Shown here piece after piece: positions 1 through 9,736 of a stretch of DNA of 64,000 nt (position 1 is its first letter; every line of letters starts with the position of its first letter). Source of the stretch: Angiostrongylus vasorum (lineage: Eukaryota > Nematoda > Chromadorea > Rhabditida > Metastrongylidae). The notes under the pieces were generated by a model. It made no database searches. It was not told the DNA's origin and saw only the letters and a list, made by a program, of their open reading frames with translations. The position numbers and the translations under genes are program-made. The stretch is from assembly GCA_018806985.1 (NCBI GenBank), contig JADANN010000156.1, positions 91,001 to 155,000 on the forward strand, written 5' to 3'.

Positions 1-597
1 GTTTCTAGCATTTCATTGACTACTAATCGATAATATAAACGATTCTACACTTACTGGCTTTGATTTACACTTAATTGTATTCTGATGTGTCTATGACTGC
101 CGTCGGAAATATATGTGGGGGTTTATTTCGCCATATGTAGATGCATTTGCATGAATATGCATTGAGAGCATTCTTAGTAAATAAATGGCTAAACCTGTTT
201 TCTGTGACGACCGCATCTGGCCACTTTTGCTTTCTCGTCAAGCGCAGTATGCATTGAAATCAATACGTTAGGTTCATTTTGGACTTCAAGGATGACCGCA
301 CGTTTTTTATTGCGCTTCTCGCTTTACAATACGACTTTCCCACTCCATTTCACCATCATTTCTTTGGTATTTATGACCTGCGTGTTTTCCTATATTCTTC
401 AATTTTCCCTGTTTTTGAAACATGTTCAACATTTGTGTGACGAAAAGGAAAAAATTCGTCCACCATTCAACCACATTGCCATCAGGTTTTTGCAATGCTT
501 CCTATAATGTGAAAAGCATATTTCAGTGTCTTTTTTCCCAAATCTTTTTTGAGTATAGACCGCTCCATAGCACACCATAATCATAGATCATCATACT

Positions 598-1003
598 TTG
601 ATACTTGGATGACCTGTCTCCCCTAGTTGTGCAGGCCCAAGTATAATTTTCGTTTTCTCGAAGTTTTGCTAGTTTGGCTGTTATGGTTCTGTGGGGTCTC
701 GAAGTCAGCTAGTCAGTCAGCCAAAGTCTGCCCCAGGACGTCATCACCACCATCACCACAGGCAGTCACCGTCCTTGTGGATTAGAGGGAGATTTGCCAC
801 CATGCGACTAGTTTTGTACCATGACGGTGGAGGATACTAGTATTGGTTTATTTATAGCTTTCTTGGCCGGGCTTCCTAATGGAAACGGCAGACTTCTTTC
901 CAGCTTGGAAGACCTTGCTGGGGATAAATTCTCCCGCAGTACATCGCAACCCGACATCCAGGGACGCTTACTAGCCACGCTATGGCTGTAATCCGTTGGG
1001 AGA
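598..1003 (+). repeat. 0.4 kb hairpin-ended repeat (family R2), copy 1
   Basis: This copy starts near ATACTTGGATG and runs to CCGTTGGGAG. It shares the family blocks GGAGTTTTGCTGGTTTA-like, GCCACCATGCGACTAGTTT and the terminal CCACGATGAGGCGGTAAACC-like block, the last being degraded here. No coding capacity is seen. Confidence 0.8.
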
Positions 1004-1469
1004 ATGGATCATCATAGCTGTTGGGAAAGAAAATAATCAAATACCGGTCACAAATTTATTTCTATGGGCTTGAACTACATTCACAATGAGCAGATTGAAC
1101 TTCATCTTTGATTGCCTATTAATGAAAACTAAGGCGATGGAAATTCCCGTGCCGCTTGCCGATGAAGGACAACAGCTGCATTGAACGAAAAGAAGGATGA
1201 TGCCAATGAGGTAGTCGGTGGTGAGTCGACGATGAATGGGCAAACAGTGTGAGGCTACATTACCTTTGAATTTCCTGTGATATTTTAGACGGTATCAGCT
1301 ACTTTTGCTTGGATGAAGAGAACCAGGGTATTCTTATGAATTGTTTATAACTGATGTTTGGAATTTGATTATAGAGACCAGAGAGACCAAAACTATTAAG
1401 GAATGGATGATTCATGGGAAATGGTTAAACAAATGAAGAGGTTCAGAGCTTTGCACTTTCAGATAAAAA

Positions 1470-1628
1470 TTATTAACCTGTCACTTCGGCAGACCACCGC
1501 GAGTCATTGTACAGGCCAGATTTGCATTCAATCTGCTCTGACCATACTCGATGAAATTGAGTGCATGGCGCATTGCTCAAGAATTGATCAACGCCAAGGG
1601 CTTTATTCTTTATCCTTACCCTCCACGG
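1470..1628 (+). mobile_element. 5'-truncated S1 SINE
   Basis: Only the 3' half is present, from GGCAGACCACCGCGAGTCAT through GATCAACGCCAAGGGC to the tail TTTATTCTTTATCC. Confidence 0.75.
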
Positions 1629-2463
1629 AATTAAAATCAGTCAAATAAACACGTCAGATAAATATTTATCGAGATTTGTTAGGTGCACAAGATGAAGATA
1701 TCTGCAGCAAAAATATGCAGGTGGAAAGAATGTCCACTGGATTCACTGCATAGAAGTTTAAGGCGTTCTTATAATCTGTTAGAAGATCGAGATTTTGCTT
1801 AATATTGACGAGCCTACAAATTGAATTTCAAATTTTCTTCAAGTACGCCTTATGTTTTTACTATGGGCAGACCCCGATTAGCCGCTATTAAATGAGTTTG
1901 TGTTTTAACGAATCAAAATGCCTATATTATAGCCTTCCCTCAGATGATGGCAGCATTAGTAAATGGAAGTCAGTTAGACATAGCAGCAATATCTAACGAT
2001 CGAATCAGGCTATTAAATTCGAGAAAAGTGGGGTATCGCCGTGCTGTCTACTCTGTTTCTGAGGGCAAAAAAGAAGAACTTTCAAAATCTGCACCAATGA
2101 AGTAAATAGTGCGCTTGAAATTCTAGTTAGTATGAGCATCCCCATGGAATTCCACTAGCTCTCGAGCTAAACAACAACAGTTAGCCGGCCGAGAAAAAAA
2201 TGGATCAACCCATTACTTAACAATCTTCTACTGTAACACTGACATTACGTAGAGAAACGCGATATATCAGTTCTACCGCGAAGACCGACCACACCATGAA
2301 TAAGTTCGTTGATGAAACCTTTAATGCGAAGACAGTCTAAGAAATCAATCTGATGGGTTCTAAACTAGAACGCAGTCACTGCCTATTGAAAATGATCATG
2401 AGATTTTTGAAAAGCAGCAGTTCATTATCGTAGAGACGAATAATAATTATTTCGTTTTACTGA

Positions 2464-2705
2464 GAGGGAGTGTAGCATAGTGGTTAGAGGCGCCCAGCAA
2501 TACACATGGATCCATCCTACGCCCGAAGCTCACCAAGCCTTCCATTCTTCGGAAAAATTGGTACCACACTTGTCTGGAAAGAGAGCTGCATTGGCTCGAC
2601 GCGCCAGATATGCATTCAGTCACCTCCAACGAGGCTTAACGAACTCGAATGCATACATCATGCCTCGGGATACATCAACGTCGAGTGCTTTATCCTTTTT
2701 ATTCG
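2464..2705 (+). mobile_element. tRNA-derived SINE (family S1)
   Basis: The head GTGTAGCATAGTGGTTAGAG resembles a tRNA A box; a B-box-like block follows about 35 bases on. The body block ACACTTGTCTGG and the 3' tail CTTTATCCTTTTTATTC match other copies in the window. Reading frames across it are accidental. Confidence 0.8.
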
Positions 2706-3798
2706 TTGTATTGATAAGGTTGAACGAGGTTGCTATGAAGAATTTTTGTTGTGGCTTCAGTATTCAGGACCTCCACCTTATCAGAGCCGCTTAGCAATGT
2801 TCAAAAAGTTCCATGCGTTGTGATGTGATTCTAGGTGCTCCTCTTCTGCATGAAAATTTGTGAAACAAAATCATCACGCCGTCTGGTTTGCTTGTGAAGG
2901 CTCAGAATTTATCAACGACTACAGTGATCTAAGTCGTTGAGCTAGAGGTATAATTAAACATGTATTGGTATCTGGACTCAAAATATTTGATGAGAGAATA
3001 CAAGAAGACTAGCAAAAGGAGGAGAGGATGACAAAGACGACCAGCTGCTTTTGATATTGACAAAAATATATTGCAGTAAAATATTGAAAATACTGTGGGG
3101 TTAAAACAGCCTCTTTACCGATCAAGCCCCTTGAGTGTTCAGTGGCAGAGAAAAAGTCATTTAAGCCTTCTATTCACAATCATTAGATCTTTTCATGAAC
3201 ATTTTCAGAATACCAGCGGAATAATTAAGCAAGATATGCATCCAGTTCTACCACCCGCCTTTCTGAGCCAAATACCTGCACCATTCGCGACCAACTTCCT
3301 CATGCCTTATCATAAACTGATGCAATAATTATACCAAAATGATTTCCCAGTGCTTCAAGTTGTTCGCACCTTATACTGTCCATCTTAAAGAAAGCATAAC
3401 GAAAAGCATGTTTAATTAGACTTTCGGAGAAAACATCTTGTGGGAACAAGAATGACGTCATCTCCATCGCTGTTAAATGAACGTAAATTACAAAGCGCTT
3501 GCAAAACTCTTCTCAGCTTTCTTCAAGTTAGACAACTCTTGAAATACGTTAAAGAAAATGTGGTCGAGCACACAATCATGCATGTTCAGATTTATTCGAC
3601 ATATTTTTATAATCAGGAAACTATGTAAGTCCTGCACCACAAATACTTATTGGTCTTTTTAGCGATAATAACTAACTGTATTATTAAGCATAAAGATTTT
3701 TCTTTATTTCAAATTGTCCGCTATAGTCATCGGTTTGACTGTAAGAGAGCAATATTGATGCCTTTTCAACAGAGTGGGAATAATAAAGTAGAACACTT

Positions 3799-4644
3799 TT
3801 ATGCGGCTGCGAGTTCGTCTTGAGCTCCGGTGGTGATGAGATGAGCAAATGCCTTGTAGTCGACCTCGCCGTTTTCGATTGGAGGCTTGCCCTGAGTCGC
3901 AAAATCAGAATATGAAAATCGAGTGATACATTCATCAAAAGTGAGGATATGTTACGAAGAACACAAAGTAGACTTGCCTTGTACATAGCCTTGATTTCAT
4001 CGTCATCAAGTGGCTCTCCTCGCTTATTTTGGAGGATCTTTATTAATTCCTCCTCTTTGATCTTTCCACAGTCCTTTTTGTCGAACATCGCAAAGGCACC
4101 GACAATAGTGGACTCGGGATCAGTCCCTTTATAGAAAAATTTATGAAGTCACAAGTATTAGAGACGGAAATATGACAATAACAGTCGTTTTCTCACCTGT
4201 CAATCGCTCTCCGAATAGTGTGAGGAAGACGGTGAAATTGATCGGTCCAGGGGCCTCCTTGATCATGTCCTCAATTTGCTTGTCGGAAGCAATTTGCCCC
4301 ATTGTGGCATAGAGATCTTTGAGATCACCCTGAACAACAGTACTCTTTCACGTTTATTAGAACTACAAATGGATGAGTCGTATAGCTGTATCTCAGCAAA
4401 CTACACGCCTTGTCAATGATCCCATCTTTGTTCTGGTCCATGATTCCGAAAGCCTCCTTGAACTCATTGATCGTTTTTTGGTCGAACTGAGTTGCCTCAG
4501 ATCCGGATCTCTTCTTACTTGACTTCTTCTTCGCTGCCTTCGACTGCAATTAATTGTAAACGTGACACTATCATTCTTGAAATCGAACCTTGTTATGACC
4601 AGAACAAACCATTGTAGACTGCTGGTTTGCTGCCAAGTAAGAAG
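3799..4644 (-). CDS. mlc-1/mlc-2-like: Myosin regulatory light chain, minus-strand paralogue (mlc-1/mlc-2 type)
   Basis: This gene encodes a 170-residue regulatory light chain that binds the neck of muscle myosin heavy chain. The coding exons are 4612-4610 (ATG only), 4543-4409, 4329-4197, 4126-3978 and 3891-3799; all phases agree. The N-terminus is Lys-rich with a KKRSGSEATQF segment, which matches the phosphorylatable region of the family. The first EF-hand loop, [12 protein letters not shown], keeps its metal ligands. The later parts [25 protein letters not shown] and [15 protein letters not shown] are diagnostic of nematode light chains. The start rests on an ATG followed at once by a GTTTGT donor; TTTTCAG lies 32 bases upstream and could be a trans-splice or cis acceptor. 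Two introns (after 4409 and after 3978) use GC donors. An AATAAA signal lies at 3708-3703. The gene diverges from the plus-strand paralogue. The family call is very sure; which of mlc-1 or mlc-2 it matches is not. Confidence 0.95.
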
Positions 4645-5524
4645 CCTGAAAATATCTTTCGAGATAAGTAAGCTTAAGCTGCTATTCGGGAACTTTTCTT
4701 ATAATTCGATTACTTTAATCAAGAAGTTAAAGGGATTGATCACGATGTTAAACACATAAGAAGATAAAGTAGTCGAATAAGCAAAACATTTGATGAAATA
4801 TAAGCGGTATAATCAATAAATGACGGATATGAAGAGTGTGCTAGAGCAGAGGCAAGAGCTTGAGCTTGGCAAAAAGGGGGGGCCGTGAACGCTGCTGTAA
4901 CATCCTTCAATTTTTGCCCGTTGAGATAACCGGAATTCGCAAACATACGACGAATCGCAATCGCTCAGTTTGTGACTCGAACGATAGGAATAGAGAGAAC
5001 AACTGCAGCTAAACACTAGACTAAACGACTACTATCAGGAATGTAAAGAGTAAAACCGTTCTAAGAACGATGAACACTCAGCATGCAGTAAGATGTGATG
5101 TAAAGACTTAATCGCTTAGAGAACATGGAGATAGGCATGTTGGATTTGAAGTTTAATGTCATATAATGCAATGTCATAATAAAGTGCCATGTACAATCGC
5201 TCCTTAATGACAACTAGATAGAAAGAGGTAAAAAAGACTTGTGTTTTAAACAAAATCAAGCATATTAGCAACACTACAACTTAGAAGTTCTTGTTATTCT
5301 TATCTACTATTGATGTAAAGAGTGAGTTAGCGTATCAGTAGCCATGCGAAATTTGACTTGACACTATAATTGTGAGATGAAATAGAAAAGTTTAGAGATT
5401 CACACAAAAAAAAATCATAAAGTGAAGATCTTTATCCTCACTGGAGGATTACAGCGTGGTGATTTCTTGATTGTATCAGAACCTCATTGTGAACGTTGAG
5501 TACTCTCTGCATTCGCAACAGTGT

Positions 5525-5718
5525 AGCATTTTTTTTATTTTGTTTGATCCGTCTTCACGTCTACTGTGTGGATCTCAGCACTTCTCACATTCGATTCATT
5601 TCGTCGCATCCATTGTCCACAAAGATCTTCCAACTTTTACGCGTGGCTTTGATTGCTACTTGAGGATTTCCATTTCATCTTTAATGTCGTAGAATTCTGG
5701 TCGAGCATTTCTCCATTG
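5525..5718 (-). mobile_element. Second SINE-like family (S2), partial reverse copy
   Basis: The reverse complement contains CTCGACCAGAATTCTACGAC, AAATCCTCAAGTAGCAATC and GTGGACAATGGATGCGACG, the body shared with the copies at 15.8, 25.6, 50.5 and 57.2 kb. Confidence 0.65.
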
Positions 5719-5774
5719 AGTCCTGTGATAGCCGGGCTGGAGCGCTCCCAGTTGGATTGCAGAGAGTGATTTTT

Positions 5775-5820
5775 TCCAGACAAGTCTGGTACCAATTTCC
5801 CGACCCCGGAGTGATGAGAG
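5775..5820 (-). mobile_element. Short S1 SINE fragment
   Basis: CAGACAAGTCTGGTACCAAT followed by CCGACCCCGGAG matches the reverse complement of the middle of the S1 body. The flanks are not recognisable. Confidence 0.55.
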
Positions 5821-7869
5821 TTGGCCAGAAGCGGAATCGATCTAGCACCATGCTCATGATAACGGACATAACTACTACTATGCTACCCGCCTCTTACGCA
5901 ATAATTGGGATTACAAAATATTTCACAAATACTTGTCTTTTCAAGAGGTCTTGCAAAACCATTGCAAAAAATATTTTCAATTATCCATACTATAGAAATA
6001 TGACGGTGGTTGTTTCAGTTTCATGCTCATTTTGAAAGCTGTAAACGAGCACTACTTTGAAGAAGATCTACTGAATGATAGAATATGGTGTGATCAGGAA
6101 TAAAATGCCTTCGTTTGATTTATCTATATATAATTCGAGAGCTGATGGAAACCTCAGGATTTCCCTTTTAAGCAGTTCATGTGTAAAGTAGGCAGGGTCG
6201 TTGAATAAATTTGTTACAGAGCTCTTCTTCATTAGGTCACCGTAGGTAGAAAGACGAACAAAATGACAATGTTGCAATCGATTAATACAACGACGTCTCA
6301 GATGTAATGAGAGGATTGCGCAGAATGCTATAGAATTCATTTGAGATGAACTCGGGTCTAAGGCAAAGCATACTTGTATCCTCATGTTTAGTCAACGTCG
6401 AGATGATAGACCAATGAGAAGAACAATGGAGTGTACCCTAAGAGGATGAAAACATCATTGCGGGAGAATATCTATAAAATGCATGAACATATTTATTCCT
6501 CATTATTTTATAAACAACAGTGGTTTTTAGTGAGCAAGAATTTCGGACCAAGAACCGAAGCTCACATACGCCAATGTGCAGGAGACAGACAATGGGCAAC
6601 TGTCGCAGCCAAGCGAAATGAATGGATTTTATAATGAGGCCCAAATCACCAATCAAAACAGAGTGACGAAATTTAATGAAATTAACCAAGTATCTCCAAT
6701 GGTAGCTACAGGAGTCACTGATTTTCTTCCCTGTATTGCAAATGTTGAATTGATTGTCGTAAGAGGATATGAACGTCAATCGGAGGCAGAGAAAAGAATT
6801 CCAGAATACTGACCAGTTCGTCAAATACTAGTTTAATCGTGGCTGAACATTGTGAAATTGAGTCGTATGTCGATAACAAGAATGCGAAAAGTGTCATTCT
6901 TACTGACGAGCTCCAGAAGTGTTCAATTGACATCTTGGTGGGTTTTCTATTTACATTAAGCTGACGATTTTTGAACGCTTGGTGAAACAAATCATTCGCT
7001 CCTCGATCTCTAGTGATAAATACAAAAACAGGCAATGTGAACTCTTTAGTCACTCATATAGATAGTGCGGGAATGCTGACTTTGCTCAGGATGAGAGAAT
7101 AAATGAACTGAAGTTATACAAAAAAAACATGGACTTAAAATGCATATTTTTCAGCTAACACCGAATTTCACTGCTTCAATTAATAAGCACTGATAGCAGT
7201 TCAGTCTTTCCAAGGAAGACCTAAATTTGATTGTACTATCGTGATAAAATCCTAGGCTAGCAAAATCTATGGATCGTTGCTCTTCGTGATTTTCCTTTGA
7301 GGCACTTTTCCGTAGCAACAAACATTGAACAAGTTGGATTTCGTGTAAATGGATATTATCGTGCTATATTAATGCTATAGAAAAGTTAGGAATTGTTAAT
7401 CATTACCCTTTTATGTCTAAATTTAAAAGTTTTGAAATGAAGTCAATGTTTGAGGACGAGGATTTAGGGAAATAACGAAAAGCCTCTTTTGTTAGTCTGT
7501 CAACTCCTCGAAGTCTCAACTTTTTCCAGTTAGTCGAAAATTATCGACAGTTAGTGGAAAACTACTACAATCTTCAATGGCCTATGAGCAGCTGATAGAT
7601 AAATGGGAGACAAAATATACTTAGATGTGCGTATCATGCACTAATCCAGGGTAGCGAATGTCTGATAGCGGGCGATGTGCCATGCGATTTCACGACGATA
7701 TAGCCTCGATGAGCGACCGTAGGCGTCCGGGAGCTGAGGGCGTGGCAATGTTGTAAAGTTGTTGAGAATCACAGCTAAAATAGCAGTCTCTTCCTCCCCC
7801 GTGGTGTAACTAGGATCGGGTGCTGCCTCCACCGACGCACTCACTCTGGGCTGCTGACAGTCACACAGA

Positions 7870-7872
7870 ATG
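7870..7872 (+). other. Candidate one-codon first coding exon of the plus-strand light chain gene
   Basis: ATG at 7870-7872 is followed directly by GTGAGTTG, a good donor. Joined to 8524 it gives MSKSTKKK, the expected nematode light chain start, and it mirrors the ATG-only exon seen in the minus-strand copy. I found no other ATG-GT pair nearer to exon 2. Confidence 0.55.
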
Positions 7873-9251
7873 GTGAGTTGTACTTCATTCCCATTAAGAT
7901 CTGTACAGTCAGTCATTACATATGAGACACCGGGCATTCATAATATCTACGATGAGTGGGCTATCCCTTGCATGTTCCTCATATAATATCACTATTTATT
8001 CCAAATACTTTGTTGTTACCTAAAAGCTCCGTATTCAGTACCATCGAATTTATAGCGAATGTTCAGGCGCTTCCCTAAATTATACCCTAAATTGCTCAGT
8101 GCCACAACGCAGGGTTCTTAGATGTCGAACTGTGACGTAGATCACGTTCATCCTTAGCCAGTGTTCCTTTAAACTAAGGTGTTCTATCCGAGCATTAGCT
8201 AAGGGTTAACTTACACAGTGAATCGTGGCTCCCTGAATAAAACTCAATTAGTGGACGGCAAACATTCCTTACATAGAAGCACCGACAACTATTTGTAGCG
8301 ACGATCTAAACATGGCCCGGTATGCATCTTTTTCATTGGAATTCAGGAAAACAACCTTTCCAAAAACAGCAAAATACTAGTTTTGTGAAAATTTACCTAG
8401 GACATGCATAATTCTTTGTGTGGAAATTCCATCCATAAAGATATCCATACTCCAACACATTCATCATTCGGTTCTGTTCCTCCATTCAACGCGGTTATTC
8501 ACTGTTACGATAATAATTTACAGTCAAAGTCCACAAAGAAAAAATCAAGCAAAAAGCGATCTGGAACTGAGACAGCTCAGTTCGACCAGAAGACAATCAA
8601 TGAGTTCAAGGAAGCTTTCGGAATCATGGATCAGAACAAGGATGGAATTATTGACAAGGCGTGTAATTTTCAACATGACAACTGTTTTGTTTGCATTTCT
8701 ACTTAAAGTGATTACGTAGTCTTCAGGCGGATCTTAAGGATCTCTATGCCACAATGGGGCAAATTGCTTCCGAAAAGCAAATCGAGGATATGATCAAAGA
8801 AGCTCCCGGACCGATCAATTTCACTGTCTTTCTCACGCTGTTCGGTGAGCGGTTGACAGGTGAGAAAACGACTGCGATTGATTTACTTCTGTCATTAAAA
8901 ATTATAGATACATAAATGCTCCTATATAGGAACTGATCCTGAGTCCTCTATTATTGGTGCATTTGCAATGTTCGACAAAAAGGACTGTGGAAAAATCAAA
9001 GAAGATGATTTAATAAAAATTCTTCAAAATAAGCGAGGAGACCCACTTGATGAAGATGAAATTAAGGCTATGTACAAGGTATGTCTCGTTTATGTTCTTC
9101 ATTATAAAAACTTTATGAACATATCACTCGATTTTCATATTCCGACTTTGTCACTTAGGGCAAGCCTCCAATCGAAAACGGCGAGGTCGACTACAAAGCA
9201 TTCGCTCATCTCATTACAACCGGAGCTCAGGAGGAACTCATCGCTGCTTAA
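7870..9251 (+). CDS. mlc-1/mlc-2-like: Myosin regulatory light chain, plus-strand paralogue (mlc-1/mlc-2 type)
   Basis: This is a second 170-residue regulatory light chain with exons 8524-8658, 8727-8859, 8930-9078 and 9159-9251, the same lengths (135, 133, 149, 93) as in the minus-strand copy. Exon 2 opens after TTTACAG with [14 protein letters not shown], so the start codon must lie in an upstream exon. The best candidate is ATG at 7870-7872, followed by a GTGAGT donor; this is inferred and would give a 651-base intron. The first EF-hand loop is [12 protein letters not shown]. The protein differs from its paralogue by scattered conservative changes and ends [11 protein letters not shown]. 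The intron after 8658 has a GC donor (AAG|GCGTGT) at the same place as in the paralogue, while the intron after 9078 has a normal GTATGT donor. The 3' end converges on the SLC17 gene 486 bases away. The family call is very sure; the first exon is tentative. Confidence 0.93.
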
Positions 9252-9736
9252 ACCACTGCCCTTCAAGAGCAATTTCAGTCGCTGTGGGAGCGACGCGACT
9301 GTGCAACGTGGCGAATGTTCAACGCTTCGTCCCGTTATCTCGTACAGTAGGGCGCACTCGCGGTCACATCACGCTATTTCGTTTCATTCCGCGCATTTAA
9401 TCCTTATTATCCTGCCCATATTTCCGTGCTTTGGATGGTCATGCAAGGCCCAGGTGATTCGACGACTGCGGTAGGCCTAAACAATGGCAACATGCAGGAC
9501 CGCGGTCGTCATTCACCCAGGCCAACGCGCGATACGGCTGCAGCGCGCCCACTTCCCACGGCTAGTTTTTATTCGTCTAACACCTACGCATCATTTATTT
9601 CTGCTTTCACTATGCACACGACCATTCATCATATTTTTCTTCGTTTTTTAACATTTTCATTCGTTTGCAAAGGATATGTTTCATTTTCGAATTTGTCAAC
9701 ATTTGACAACGTATTATAACAAAAGAGATCTTCAAT
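9252..9736. other. Shared 3' intergenic space between convergent genes
   Basis: This holds the 3' untranslated regions of the plus-strand light chain gene and the minus-strand SLC17 gene. It is GC-richer than its surroundings between 9280 and 9560. An AATAAA on the minus strand at 9601-9596 fits the poly(A) signal of the transporter. I see no clear AATAAA for the light chain gene and no further gene. Confidence 0.6.

Larger units (their letters stand above)
1..3798. other. Intergenic region 3' of the minus-strand light chain gene
   Basis: Apart from one R2 copy, two S1 copies and the light chain 3' end, I see nothing. Open frames are short, lack splice support and resemble no family I know. 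Confidence 0.5.
4645..7869. promoter_or_regulatory. Shared upstream region of the two light chain genes
   Basis: This 3.2 kb between the two starts should contain both muscle promoters. TTTTCAG at 4651-4645 on the minus strand is a likely spliced-leader or 5' UTR acceptor. An S2 and a short S1 fragment lie at 5.5-5.8 kb. I see no convincing further gene and no element I can name as a promoter. Confidence 0.5.

Noticed and set aside
2480..2823. Two overlapping frames of about 105 codons
   Set aside because: They lie inside an S1 SINE copy and read its sequence in two frames.
7641..7937. 98-codon minus-strand frame between the light chain genes
   Set aside because: No family resemblance and it overlaps the likely first exon of the plus-strand light chain gene. 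It may be chance, though I cannot fully exclude a small gene.
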